Of a stretch of DNA of 64,000 bases, positions 43,928 through 53,021 are shown in pieces; position 1 is the first letter of the stretch; the number at the start of each line of letters is the position of its first letter. The translations under genes and the position numbers were made by a program. This DNA is from Neobacillus niacini. Lineage in GTDB: Bacteria; Bacillota; Bacilli; Bacillales; Cytobacillaceae. Location of the stretch: positions 148,449 through 212,448 of the forward strand of contig NZ_BAWM01000006.1 of NCBI RefSeq assembly GCF_000759675.1. The letters are read 5' to 3'. The notes beneath the pieces were generated by a model that worked only from the letters and a program-made list of their open reading frames with translations, was not told the origin of the DNA and did not search any database.

Positions 43928-44103
43928 AACAACTTCCTCCTTTATTTTTTTAATGATTCAATATGATTTTACATTCGGTAGAAAGTGGAAGAAGTGATAT
44001 AAATAACAGGGTTATAAGAAACTACAAAATTAATTTTACTGCATCTTTTTTTGACCCTGTCCTTTTTTGTTACTTATCTATATATATAGGGTGAAAGGAA
44101 CAG

Positions 44104-44156
44104 GGAACCATCGAATGGCTGTGATTGTCCGGAGAGCTATTTAAGGTTCCTTTTTC
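44104..44156 (+). promoter_or_regulatory. Structured leader / attenuator-like hairpin before the amidase gene
   Basis: GGAACC (44104) pairs with GGTTCC (44145), enclosing a ~35-base region with further pairing (TGGCT/AGCTA), and is followed by TTTTT directly before the AAAGGAGG ribosome site. A TTGACC -35 lies at 44051. The terminator-like fold between promoter and gene suggests conditional read-through. Confidence 0.5.
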
Positions 44157-44176
44157 AAAAAAAGGAGGATAATTTT

Positions 44177-44758
44177 ATGTTTAAAATATCTCATGCAGCA
44201 GGACATGCGCTTGTCACACCAGGGAAGCAGTCTCCCGATGGATACAAAGAATGGCAGGTTACGAATGAAATTGTGGGGCTAGTGATAATGGAACTTGGTA
44301 ATTATGAAGGTGTCTCTCAAAAACGGATTGATGACCCTACAGGTAAAATCGATATACCGCTTACCAAACGCTGCGAATTAATAAATAATTGGGGAGCCAA
44401 TGTCCATATTGACTACCATCTGAATGCTTACGGATCAGGTTGGAACAGCGCGGGTGGAACTGAAACGTATACGTATATGACGAGACCAAAAGAGGCTGGA
44501 GCACTTGCCGAAAAAGTGCAAACTAATCTAGTCAGAGAATTAGGGTTTAGTAATCGCGGAGTTAAAGCCGCTAATTTCCAAATGATAAGAGAAACGAAAA
44601 TGACTGCAATATTAATAGAGTTCGCCTTTATGACCAACCAAAACGAAGCCATGAAAATGAGGACAGCGAAGTATCAGAAAAAAGCAGCAAAAGCGGTTTT
44701 GGATGGGCTAGTTACTCAGTATGGACTGAAAAAGAAACCAGCAATATCATCATATTAA
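44177..44758 (+). CDS. N-acetylmuramoyl-L-alanine amidase (Amidase_3)
   Basis: 193 residues, a zinc amidase cutting the lactyl-amide bond of peptidoglycan. SHAAGH (zinc His6), EWQVTNEIV (zinc Glu), VDIDYH-type VHIDYHLNAYG (zinc His) and ILIEFAFMTNQNEA (catalytic Glu). No signal peptide, and the C-terminal binding domain is very short, as in phage endolysins or CwlC-type mother-cell lysins. AAAGGAGG precedes the ATG. Lies within a prophage-relic stretch. Confidence 0.85.
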   Translation: MFKISHAAGHALVTPGKQSPDGYKEWQVTNEIVGLVIMELGNYEGVSQKRIDDPTGKIDIPLTKRCELINNWGANVHIDYHLNAYGSGWNSAGGTETYTYMTRPKEAGALAEKVQTNLVRELGFSNRGVKAANFQMIRETKMTAILIEFAFMTNQNEAMKMRTAKYQKKAAKAVLDGLVTQYGLKKKPAISSY

Positions 44759-44760
44759 AA

Positions 44761-44991
44761 ACTTATTGGGGTTATGGGATAGGAAAAAAGTTCTTAGAAG
44801 AATGTGTCATTGGGCAGACGCCTATGGAATATAGAAAAATTAACTTGAATGTGCTCGAGACCAATGATAAAGCTATAAAGCTGTATCAAAGATATGGCTT
44901 TGAAGTGGAAGGTATTCTAAAAAAAGATAAACTTCTATCCGACGGAAATTACTATAATACCGTTTTAATGGGGAGGTTTAATCAGTCGTAA
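44761..44991 (+). pseudogene. C-terminal fragment of a GNAT acetyltransferase
   Basis: Opens immediately after the amidase stop, in another frame: GYGIGKKFLEECVIGQTPME, then KAIKLYQRYGFEVEGILKKD. It has a GNAT acetyl-CoA loop and C-terminus but no start codon. Confidence 0.7.
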
Positions 44992-45016
44992 TAGCTGGGG
45001 ATAGAGTTAAATTGGT

Positions 45017-45052
45017 AAAAATAGTGAAGGGACTGATTCCTTCACTATTTTT
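45017..45052 (+). terminator. Terminator after the GNAT fragment
   Basis: AAAAATAGTGAAGG / CCTTCACTATTTTT, 14 bp. Confidence 0.85.
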
Positions 45053-45265
45053 ATGCTATATTTTTCTATTTGTCATCAAGAATAAAGATATTGATTTCAT
45101 TCATAATTCAAGAACAGTTTGAACAGAGAGAATAAGTAAGCGATAAAATTATCGTAGAATCGAAAGTGGATGGTCTAATTTTAGATGAAGTGGATGGTTA
45201 AGAATAGTTCCAGTTGCGCTATTATTAATTAGTAAATAGCACTACTAAAAAATACGAGGTGCAGC

Positions 45266-45457
45266 ATGGAGATAGTTTCAGTATTAGTCATTTTAATCTT
45301 AATTGTTGCTGTGGTTTCAACCCTAGTATTAACGGGGAAGCCTGATGAAAACTACAGCGGTTCCACAAAAAGGAATACAACCAATTTGACATTAATATAT
45401 GTGGTGATTATTTTTATAGCATTAGTTTCCCTAGGGATCTACATTTGGTTGACTTAA
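45266..45457 (+). CDS. Two-helix small membrane protein (BshB3-like)
   Basis: 63 residues, two helices joined by GKPDENYSGSTKRNTTNLTL. This pattern resembles small Bacillus proteins annotated as 'BshB3, potential contributor to bacillithiol synthesis'; recalled from memory and not verified. The ATG follows ACGAGGTGCAGC. Confidence 0.6.
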   Translation: MEIVSVLVILILIVAVVSTLVLTGKPDENYSGSTKRNTTNLTLIYVVIIFIALVSLGIYIWLT

Positions 45458-45468
45458 TCAATGGTTAA

Positions 45469-45494
45469 AAGGATCAGAATAAATCCTGATCCTT
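45469..45494. terminator. Bidirectional terminator
   Basis: AAGGATCAG / CTGATCCTT between converging genes. Confidence 0.7.
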
Positions 45495-45495
45495 A

Positions 45496-46935
45496 TCATT
45501 TCTTTAAAACGGCATCAAGAGCATCTGCAAACCTTCTTATTCCTTCATTAATATCTTCTTCTTTTTCCCGTGAAAAGGTAAAACGAACAAATCCTTTCTC
45601 AGATCCCATTGTTGATCCAGGGACATAGATGACTCCTCGTTTAATGGACTCTTCTAGCAATTGAATTTCATTAAATTCATTTTTTATCCTGCACCAGATA
45701 TGAATTCCGCCTTTAGGAATATAAAAATCGACCTGTTCAAATAAATAGGTTTGTAGGCTGCTGACAATTTGATTTCTTCTACTTTCTAACTGATTTACTA
45801 AATTTTTTATATGAGATTCAAAATACTTGGAACCTAAAAAATCATTTGCAATCCATTGTGTGTAACTGGCATGTCCAAAATCAACTTGTTGCTTGGCATC
45901 CGATAACCTTTCGATTACCGCTTTTGGTCCTATAATCCAGCCTATCCTCAAGCCTGAAGCAACGATTTTTGTTAGTGAGCTAATATACAAAACATTCCCA
46001 AAGTGATCTAATGATTTAAGGGTTTGAATTTTTTCTCCTGTAAAAGATGTTAAACTATACGGATCATCTTCCACGACCGGAATTCCATACTCAGAAGATA
46101 TTTCCAGGATTTTTTTTCGCCTATTTTCAGCCATTAAAGTACCTGTGGGATTTTGAAAAATAGGATTTAAAAAAATCATCCTGATTCTGTGTTTTTTATA
46201 CAATGCAGTGATATCATTTGGGTTTATTCCATCCTGATCTCCTTTTAAATAATAGGTTTTTATTCCTGCTGATTTAAATACTGGCAGATTGTAATGATAG
46301 GAAGGATTTTCGATAGCTACTGCATCTCCTGGTTTTAACAAGCATTGAACAACCAAATGCAAAGCCTGCTGTGCACCTGATGTAACTAAAATGGATGATG
46401 GATTCGTTTCTATACTGCGAAACTGTTTTACATGGTTCGTAAGGGTTTGGCGGAGGACCGCATTACCTTGTGGATGATCATATCCTAATGATCCAATAAA
46501 GGATCTGTTCGAAGTAATCTCTCTAAATGAGCTCATCGGAAAAAGATCCTGAGATAATTCCCCACTGGCTAAATTAATTAGGTTATGCTCTGCCATTTCT
46601 TTGTGTATTCTTTGGGTTACAGGCAAATTAGGCAGAAACGAACCAGCCTCAATGTACCTGTTCCAACTAGGAATCCGTTTTTTGGAAATGCCCCAAATAT
46701 CTTTACTGACTGTTGTTCCGCTGCCTCTATTTCGATCGATTAGCCCATTTGATTCCAATTCGTCATAAGCTGCGATCACCGTGCTTCTGTTTATTCTAAG
46801 CTCTTTAGCCAAACCTCTTTCAGAAGGCAAAGGTTTATCATGCGGAAAAGTACCATCCGAAATTCCGCTCTCAATAAATAAAGCAAGTTGTTTATAAATA
46901 GGTATTTTTGACTCTCTATCTGGTTTCCAATCCAT
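45496..46935 (-). CDS. MocR/PdxR-type GntR regulator with aminotransferase domain
   Basis: About 479 residues. An N-terminal GntR winged helix (LPSERGLAKELRINRSTVIA) is linked to a class-I aminotransferase fold: GYDHPQGN, NPIFQNPTGT, VEDDPYSL and SSLTKIVASGLRIGWIIGP with the PLP lysine. It senses PLP or an amino-donor adduct. No divergent partner gene is next to it, so its target is unclear. ATG at 46935 with AAAGGATG upstream is chosen over 46944. Confidence 0.92.
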   Translation of the reverse strand: MDWKPDRESKIPIYKQLALFIESGISDGTFPHDKPLPSERGLAKELRINRSTVIAAYDELESNGLIDRNRGSGTTVSKDIWGISKKRIPSWNRYIEAGSFLPNLPVTQRIHKEMAEHNLINLASGELSQDLFPMSSFREITSNRSFIGSLGYDHPQGNAVLRQTLTNHVKQFRSIETNPSSILVTSGAQQALHLVVQCLLKPGDAVAIENPSYHYNLPVFKSAGIKTYYLKGDQDGINPNDITALYKKHRIRMIFLNPIFQNPTGTLMAENRRKKILEISSEYGIPVVEDDPYSLTSFTGEKIQTLKSLDHFGNVLYISSLTKIVASGLRIGWIIGPKAVIERLSDAKQQVDFGHASYTQWIANDFLGSKYFESHIKNLVNQLESRRNQIVSSLQTYLFEQVDFYIPKGGIHIWCRIKNEFNEIQLLEESIKRGVIYVPGSTMGSEKGFVRFTFSREKEEDINEGIRRFADALDAVLKK

Positions 46936-47080
46936 TTGATACATCCTTTAATTTAAGTCTCTTACTTACTATTGTATACTTTTCTATTTAATAATTCATT
47001 TGGAGAAATCAATTTAAGTACGATGGAAGGGATACTAGGGGGGTGTAGGGGGAAAGCGAAGGTTTAATAAAGGTAAGCAC

Positions 47081-47407
47081 CTAAAAGTGCTTACCAATTA
47101 ATACTTCATCTAGAGAAAGGACTCTATGTTTTAACTCATTATTCGAATCTAAAAAACCTATAACCATTTGATTAGCTTCTGTTATGGTCGCATATCTGAA
47201 ATGTTCATTCCCATTTATGACAAAAGCTATTTCCGGTATTGCCTCCATCTTCGCAAAGACATATTCAGTGTACTCAAGTGGTAGAAAATCATCTATTCCT
47301 TCTGGTGGTCGACCAACCCATTTAAACAGGAAGTCTTTGATTGAAAATTGCTCAATCATCGATAATGTTTTCTTGAATGTTAGCTTATCTACGGTAACTG
47401 TGTTCAA
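47081..47407 (-). CDS. Conserved-looking hypothetical protein
   Basis: About 108 residues, soluble, with no family recognised. TTG at 47407 is favoured because AAGGAG lies eight bases upstream; GTG at 47416 falls inside that site. Contains FLFKWVGRPPEGIDDFLPLE and ends LDEVLIGKHF. Confidence 0.55.
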   Translation of the reverse strand: MNTVTVDKLTFKKTLSMIEQFSIKDFLFKWVGRPPEGIDDFLPLEYTEYVFAKMEAIPEIAFVINGNEHFRYATITEANQMVIGFLDSNNELKHRVLSLDEVLIGKHF

Positions 47408-47993
47408 CTTAATCACTCCTTAAATAGTAGGTAAAGTTTATACTCTCAAACTCCTAACATCAACTCTATTACAGTGACAGTATTTTTACATTTTGATTGC
47501 GGGCATAGTTTAACTTAACATTTGTAAATTGATGGTTTTTTTCATAAAAGATTAAAAGTGAACTAAATATTGAAAAGTCATAGCGGAAAGTCACTATGAG
47601 AGGTCTATAGTGACCCAAATGTAGAAATTCCAAAGCTAACGGTCTTCATGACCATTCAGCGGATACAACAGGAGCTTCTATATAGCTGTCAATCTTGTCT
47701 GTTCTCGTTAGCCTAATAAAGATCATAATACAAACCAATCTTATTACACCAAACATAATCGAGATGGCGAAAGTTGGAACCCATTAACTAATAATGCTCT
47801 ATAATGTTTATTTTTCAAAATAGTCATATACGACTTAACTGGTTTGGAAATACGGACTTTTTCTTTCACCGCAGGTGACTTTTTCTAAACTGGTTTAAGG
47901 TTTTGTCCATTTGGTATGTGGAAATATGGGTCATTTTTCATTTTCATTTATCATAAATAACAAAGAAAACGTTTGAAAAAGGAGGGATGATGT
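47408..47993. other. Gap with decayed palindromic motifs
   Basis: At 47580-47670 the text ATAGCGGAAAGTCACTATGAGA...CTATAGTGACCCAAA resembles the TGACCGAAA family. A minus-strand stretch ending at 47646 (ISIMFGVIRLVCIMIFIRLT) is a start-poor membrane-protein relic. Nothing else seen. Confidence 0.35.
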
Positions 47994-48707
47994 ATGCGAG
48001 CAAATTACAGAAGGTGGTCAGAATATCCTTACCAAGGGGAAGAAAATCCTCCTCTAGGATCCCCAGAACCGAGAGATTGGCCGATGTTTTTTATAATTAG
48101 ACAAAGGGACAATATTTTCTTAGACCCTTTTCGTCAGCGTATTAATTGGAAAATTAAAAATCCTAATAATATTAATTGGGAAAAAGAAATGCCCATAGTA
48201 GTGGCAACATTAAAATCATTAACGCCAAGCCAAATACAGATTGCAAAATATTGGGGAACGGTGCAGATAACGGAGAGAATTTCTACTATGACCTGTGATT
48301 TAGCTGACAAGCATAGGCTAGGATCACCGGATCTAGCCAGGGTATTAGGATTTCTCCATGCTTCATTAAATGATGCATTTGTTATTACGTGGTATTTTAA
48401 ATACCTTTGGGACGTAGCACGTCCAAACCAATATGGCATTAAATTATCTCCTGTTTTGTCGACCCCTCGTTTTCCATCCTATCCTTCTGCACACGCTACC
48501 GTGGCAGGTTGTGCAGAGGTTGTATTACGTTACTTTTTTCCAGAAGAGGTATCTGAAATAAAGGGGAAAATGGAAGTAAGTGCACAATCTCGTTTATATG
48601 CGGGCGTCCATTTTAAAGTAGATAACGATGAAGGATTAGATTTAGGCAGACAAATCGGAGAAGTCGTTGTAAAAGTCTTAAGAGCGCAAAATGTTCAATT
48701 AAGGTAA
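47994..48707 (+). CDS. Vanadium-haloperoxidase/PAP2-like protein
   Basis: 237 residues without membrane helices. The vanadate/phosphate site is present: KYLWDVARP (K...RP), YPSAHATVAG (P-S-x-H-like) and SRLYAGVHFKVD (SR.....H...D). Such soluble PAP2 proteins may be phosphatases or haloperoxidases. ATG has AAAGGAGGG eight bases upstream. Monocistronic, with a terminator. Confidence 0.82.
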   Translation: MRANYRRWSEYPYQGEENPPLGSPEPRDWPMFFIIRQRDNIFLDPFRQRINWKIKNPNNINWEKEMPIVVATLKSLTPSQIQIAKYWGTVQITERISTMTCDLADKHRLGSPDLARVLGFLHASLNDAFVITWYFKYLWDVARPNQYGIKLSPVLSTPRFPSYPSAHATVAGCAEVVLRYFFPEEVSEIKGKMEVSAQSRLYAGVHFKVDNDEGLDLGRQIGEVVVKVLRAQNVQLR

Positions 48708-48714
48708 TAAAAAT

Positions 48715-48741
48715 GCGATGCTAAAAGGGGCATCGCTTTTG
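48715..48741 (+). terminator. Terminator of the PAP2-like gene
   Basis: GCGATGC / GCATCGC then TTTTGC. Confidence 0.75.
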
Positions 48742-48768
48742 CATATATTGACTAATATTTTTAAACCT

Positions 48769-48924
48769 TTAGCTAGGGTCGTTTTCATCTAAAGTCAAAG
48801 CAGTTACATTCGTGGATTCCCCGTTCTCAATTTCCTCCTGAGTGGCATCTTGATTTAATATATCCTCTGTATTAATGCCTTCAGCAAGAGTTGGTTCTCC
48901 TTTGGAATATGTATCTTTTTTCAT
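48769..48924 (-). CDS. 51-residue acidic protein
   Basis: MKKDTYSKGEPTLAEGINTE and a Glu/Asp/Asn-rich tail; predicted disordered. ATG at 48924 with GAAAGAAG upstream. No family is recognised. Confidence 0.5.
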   Translation of the reverse strand: MKKDTYSKGEPTLAEGINTEDILNQDATQEEIENGESTNVTALTLDENDPS

Positions 48925-49287
48925 AACAGTCACTTCTTTCAATTGATTTTGTGTTAAAAATAACACTGAATTTATTGTTTACAAAAAGTGAAAAGAAATT
49001 CTATTACTGCAAAAGTAAGTTATAAAAACAGTATTGGAGAAGTATCAGAACACCTTCGGCTGATGTAGCTTATTATGATGAAAATTCAAACTTATTTTTA
49101 TATTTAAAGGGAGATTTTAACAAATTAGTATTCTTCTAAAAGCAACATGTGTACACTAGATATTGGGAGCAATGTTTGTTATTATTATGTGTTTTACCAA
49201 TCGATCGACCAAAAAACTTCATTTTATGATGCAAAGTTTTATTATTTAATGCTATTAACTCTTTAACTTAGTCCCATGGAGGATGCA
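48925..49287. other. AT-rich gap
   Basis: A short start-less frame (DVAYYDENSNLFLYLKGD, ending ~49139) may be a gene relic. Otherwise nothing seen. Confidence 0.3.
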
Positions 49288-50067
49288 ATGATACTTATTC
49301 AGAAACAAAACCTATTAAAAATCATATCGTATTTGTTTACAAAGCTAGCTGGTGCAGGATTTACACTTTTCTTGTTTTTTACATATTTATTTCTTGCATC
49401 TGGATTTGATAAGTATAAATTTGTTGAATCCATTTCGAGTTGGAACATATGGATCATTATTTTTGGTTACGGTGTTATTTGCTCCATGATGATTGATTTC
49501 TTACAATGGAAGATACCTAGAATCAATAACAGGATAAAAGTTCTCCTTTATATTGTTGCAGGATATTCGTTTTTTCTCATAATGGGTATCAATGTATTTG
49601 CATTTATTGCAGGAACCATTGGAGCATTGTGTTCACTACTATTTTATTTTGGAACGTATCTGTCTGACCGTTCAAAAGGTACTAAATTTGCATTTGCCAT
49701 TCTTGTACCCTTATTTTTTATAATTCTACTGAATGTTGATTTTACAGAAAAGGTTAAGTGGAATGAAGTGAGAGATGATTCATCCTATACAGCAAGTTTT
49801 GAATATTTTAATGGAAAACATGAAATCCCCATTAAAGTTCAGGCCAATCAAACTGCCATCATTTCGATTGAATTTATCAATCAAAATGGGGGAGGTCATG
49901 GGTATCATGTTCTAAACGAGAAAGATAAGTTGGTCGGAATGACAGAAGTGCAGGAAGGGACTATGAAGGTTAATGCTGAAGATACGGGTGTATATCGAGT
50001 GGTTGTAAAAGGAGATGATATACGAGGCAGATTTACCGTAACGTGGAAAATAGATAAAACCCATTAA
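49288..50067 (+). CDS. Membrane protein with C-terminal extracytoplasmic beta domain
   Basis: 259 residues. Four to five helices to about residue 155, then a beta-rich outer domain (FNGKHEIPIKVQANQTAIIS, then GVYRVVVKGDDIRGRFTVTW) like a lipocalin or carbohydrate-binding sandwich. ATG at 49288 follows GGAGGATGCA. Function is unknown. Confidence 0.6.
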   Translation: MILIQKQNLLKIISYLFTKLAGAGFTLFLFFTYLFLASGFDKYKFVESISSWNIWIIIFGYGVICSMMIDFLQWKIPRINNRIKVLLYIVAGYSFFLIMGINVFAFIAGTIGALCSLLFYFGTYLSDRSKGTKFAFAILVPLFFIILLNVDFTEKVKWNEVRDDSSYTASFEYFNGKHEIPIKVQANQTAIISIEFINQNGGGHGYHVLNEKDKLVGMTEVQEGTMKVNAEDTGVYRVVVKGDDIRGRFTVTWKIDKTH

Positions 50068-50175
50068 TAGAGCAAATTGATTTTTAGTTCGTTTTATATA
50101 ATAACATAAGGATACGCTGTTGATTCCGACAACAACAGCGTTGTTAATAACGTATGGTTTTTATAAGATGCCTTT

Positions 50176-50379
50176 TTACCAAACAAACGGGATTAATCTC
50201 GAAGTCTTTTGAATATAACTTGGATACTCACCTGGAAACAATCCTATCAAGGCTTTTTCTTCTATGTTTATACGATAACTGAACACAACGATAAAAAAGA
50301 ACTAAGCAAATAAAGACACAACCCATGTAATTAAAAAAGTCCAATACCAATTAATGTTTACATGTAAAAGAAGGAATAT
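50176..50379 (-). pseudogene. Fragment of an isoprenylcysteine methyltransferase-like gene
   Basis: The minus strand encodes WYWTFLITWVVSLFA-stop-FFFIVVFSYRINIEEKALIG and then FPGEYPSYIQKTSRLIPFVW. 'R...EE..L...FG.EY..Y...T.RLIP' is the ICMT/PEMT C-terminal signature. An in-frame TAG (50302-50304) and no N-terminal half mark a pseudogene. Confidence 0.7.
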
Positions 50380-50436
50380 TGTAATAGAGATAGAATTTAT
50401 TAACTTCGTAGTTTATGGATATTTTAGGAGGATATT

Positions 50437-50997
50437 ATGAAATTTGTTTTAGTATTTGGTCCACAGGCTGTTGGCAAAATGACGGTAGGGCAGGAATTAG
50501 CTAAAATAACCGGTTTAAAGCTTTTTCATAATCACATGACGATTGAAATGGTTACTCCTATTTTTGATTTCAGTACAAAAGAAGGTCAAAGATTAGTAAG
50601 CTTATTTCGGCGAGAGATATTTGAAGCAGTAGCAAAAAGCGATCTGGAAGGTTTGATTTTCACCTATGTCTGGGCCTTCAACCATCCATCTGATTGGGAC
50701 TATGTCAATGAAGTCTGTGAGATTTTTGAGTCAAGAGGTGGCATTGTTTACTTCGTCGAACTTGAGGCAGATCTGGATGAAAGATTGGAACGAAATAAAA
50801 GTCCTCATCGACTGGAGCATAAACCGACGAAAAGAAACATTGAATGGTCTGAAAATAATTTAAAGAAGTCGTTGGAAAAATACAGATTGAATTCCTTAGA
50901 GGGTGAAATTTCAAAAGAAAAATATATCAGAATTAATAATACGAACATGAGTGCCGAAGAAGTAGCGAAAGTCATTAAAGAGAAATTTCAGTTATAA
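50437..50997 (+). CDS. P-loop kinase-like protein
   Basis: 186 residues with Walker A GPQAVGKMT (residues 8-16), an HNHMTIEMV substrate-like loop, a lid ERLERNKSPHRLEHKPTKRN and a C-terminal helix. Related to the shikimate-kinase/adenylate-kinase-like AAA_33 group; the phosphate acceptor is unknown. ATG after AGGAGG. Followed 32 bases on by a GNAT gene. Confidence 0.78.
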   Translation: MKFVLVFGPQAVGKMTVGQELAKITGLKLFHNHMTIEMVTPIFDFSTKEGQRLVSLFRREIFEAVAKSDLEGLIFTYVWAFNHPSDWDYVNEVCEIFESRGGIVYFVELEADLDERLERNKSPHRLEHKPTKRNIEWSENNLKKSLEKYRLNSLEGEISKEKYIRINNTNMSAEEVAKVIKEKFQL

Positions 50998-51029
50998 AAA
51001 TCTTTGGAATTTTAGAAGAGGAGAACATT

Positions 51030-51551
51030 ATGAAGACTAACTTCATCAAATTAACAGAGCCTACCCAAACGTTTGTTGAGGTTTTTAATCGTTGGGATAA
51101 CGATCCCGTATTAATCCCGTTGACACGCCCAAACCAAAACAAGGCTGCATTGGAACACCGTGAGACCATGACCCTGGATGACGTAAAACAAAGACTAGTT
51201 CACCATCATACATACCTGATTTATCTCGATGACCAATTGGTCGGTGAAATGAACTATATGGTTGATCCGAACCATCTATACAAGAAAGAGGCAGGAACCG
51301 CATGGATTGGCATTACCATTGGAGAGCCTGAAGCCCGTGGAAAAGGGATCGGTTTTCATGCGATTCAATTCTTAGAAGAAGAGATTAAGAAGGATGGATT
51401 CAATCGTGTTGAATTGGGAGTGTTTGAATTTAACACACAGGCACAAAAGCTGTATGAAAAGCTAGGCTACAAGGAAATCGGCCGAATCGAAAATTTCACT
51501 TATTGGGCTGATAAAATGTGGTTTGATATCCGCATGGAGAAGTATTTATAA
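51030..51551 (+). CDS. GNAT acetyltransferase
   Basis: 173 residues. ITIGEPEARGKGIGFHAIQF is the acetyl-CoA loop and ELGVFEFNTQAQKLYEKLGY the C-terminal helix. RimJ/RimL-like. ATG follows GAAGAGGAG. Possibly co-transcribed with the kinase-like gene. Confidence 0.85.
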   Translation: MKTNFIKLTEPTQTFVEVFNRWDNDPVLIPLTRPNQNKAALEHRETMTLDDVKQRLVHHHTYLIYLDDQLVGEMNYMVDPNHLYKKEAGTAWIGITIGEPEARGKGIGFHAIQFLEEEIKKDGFNRVELGVFEFNTQAQKLYEKLGYKEIGRIENFTYWADKMWFDIRMEKYL

Positions 51552-51717
51552 AGTTAAAAATACTTTTTAATAAAGAGTGCATAAAACATGACCAACATTA
51601 AAACATTAGACACTCCAACCTTGCTGCTACCTGTTAGTAATTTGATAGATACCCCCTAGTCAGATATGATAGAAGAAGGAAGCAAGGGGTAATTCAACTA
51701 GCTAAAGAAATGAGCAT

Positions 51718-52872
51718 ATGGAAGGGAGAACAACAATCATAATGATCTATCTACTTGTTATTTTGGTTGTGTTAACAATTAGTATCATTCTTTTTGTAAA
51801 CATGCACCCCTTGTTTGGAGGAAGCATTAGTAACAGTGATCGTGAGCGGTATCGTTATTTCGATCATTATAAGAATGGTAAATTTGTTAATCAAAGCCCC
51901 ACGGAAATGAAGATGGGTGTTTCTACGATTCTTTCGTTAATGAAAGATTCAATGTCAGGAAGAAAGGATCGCAAACCAACAAACCTCATTCCAATTTCTC
52001 TCGATTGGAAAAAAATAAAAAGTAACGAGGATAGCTTGACTTGGTTTGGTCATTCCACTTTCCTTTTAAATGTAGATGATAAAAAAATACTAATTGACCC
52101 GATGTTTGGACCATCCCCATCACCGGTACCTTTTATAGGCAGCAAGCGTTACAGTAAGGATTTGTTAGATGTTATTGATGAGCTGCCTCCAATCGACGCA
52201 GTCTTGATAACCCATGATCATTACGATCATTTGGACTATGCCTCGATCATAAAATTAAAAGAAATAGTGGGACAGTTCTTTGTGCCACTTGGTGTAGCTG
52301 CTCACTTAATCAAGTGGGGTGTAGATAAAGAAAGAATCAGTGAATGTAACTGGTGGGATGAACTTGAATGGCAAGGATTATCGATCGCTTCCGTTCCATC
52401 GCAGCATTTTTCCGGCAGGGGAGTGCTTAATCGAGATACAACGTTATGGAATGGCTGGGTGATTCTTGGAAAAAACAACAGAATCTATACCAGTGGTGAT
52501 GGCGGATATGGACCACACTTTAAACAGATTGGTGAAAAATATGGACCATTTGATCTTACCTTAATGGAAGGCGGGCAATATGATGAGCGGTGGTCAGCGA
52601 TCCATATGCAGCCAGAAGAGTCCGTCCAGGCTCATCTAGATGTAAGAGGTAAATACATGATGCTGATTCACTGGGGGGCATTTACGTTGGCTTATCATAG
52701 CTGGACAGATCCAGTAGAAAGAGGAATACGTGCAGCCGAAGAAAAAGGAGTAAAAATAATTGCTCCCAAAATAGGGGAGACCGTATTTCTTACGGACAGC
52801 TTGCCAGAACCAAAAGACTGGTGGAATTTGTACAATACTAGGAACTCAATTGAAATGGAATCAACAGTTTAA
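51718..52872 (+). CDS. Membrane-anchored MBL-fold hydrolase (NAPE-PLD/UlaG-like)
   Basis: 384 residues. N-terminal helix (IMIYLLVILVVLTISIILFV), then a metallo-beta-lactamase fold: LTWFGHSTFLL, LIDPMFGPSPSPVPF, VLITHDHYDHLDY (zinc ligands), GDGGYGPHF and LIHWGAFTLAYH. The WFGHST and HWG motifs match the NAPE-PLD group of lipid phosphodiesterases. The start is uncertain (ATG 51718 or 51742). Confidence 0.85.
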   Translation: MEGRTTIIMIYLLVILVVLTISIILFVNMHPLFGGSISNSDRERYRYFDHYKNGKFVNQSPTEMKMGVSTILSLMKDSMSGRKDRKPTNLIPISLDWKKIKSNEDSLTWFGHSTFLLNVDDKKILIDPMFGPSPSPVPFIGSKRYSKDLLDVIDELPPIDAVLITHDHYDHLDYASIIKLKEIVGQFFVPLGVAAHLIKWGVDKERISECNWWDELEWQGLSIASVPSQHFSGRGVLNRDTTLWNGWVILGKNNRIYTSGDGGYGPHFKQIGEKYGPFDLTLMEGGQYDERWSAIHMQPEESVQAHLDVRGKYMMLIHWGAFTLAYHSWTDPVERGIRAAEEKGVKIIAPKIGETVFLTDSLPEPKDWWNLYNTRNSIEMESTV

Positions 52873-52899
52873 TTGTAAATTTTTATAGGAAGTGGTTGC

Positions 52900-52927
52900 G
52901 AAAAAAGCAGTCGCTTTTTTCTTTTTT
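52900..52927 (+). terminator. Terminator of the MBL-fold gene
   Basis: GAAAAAAGC / GCTTTTTTC then TTTTTTC. Confidence 0.7.
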
Positions 52928-53021
52928 CAGAGTATATACAAAAATTAACCTATGATACGAAGTACCTTCCCTTTTCAAAACGAATAGGATGAATGGATAA
53001 AAGGTGAAGGGATTGAGAAAA

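Noticed and set aside
51588..51659. Short frame MTNIKTLDTPTLLLPVSN between a GNAT and an MBL gene
   Set aside because: Decent-looking peptide but without a ribosome site or recognisable family; could be chance.
53004..53021. Earlier GTG/TTG starts for the cupin gene
   Set aside because: They overlap the best ribosome site (AAGGGA), which is correctly spaced for the ATG at 53022.
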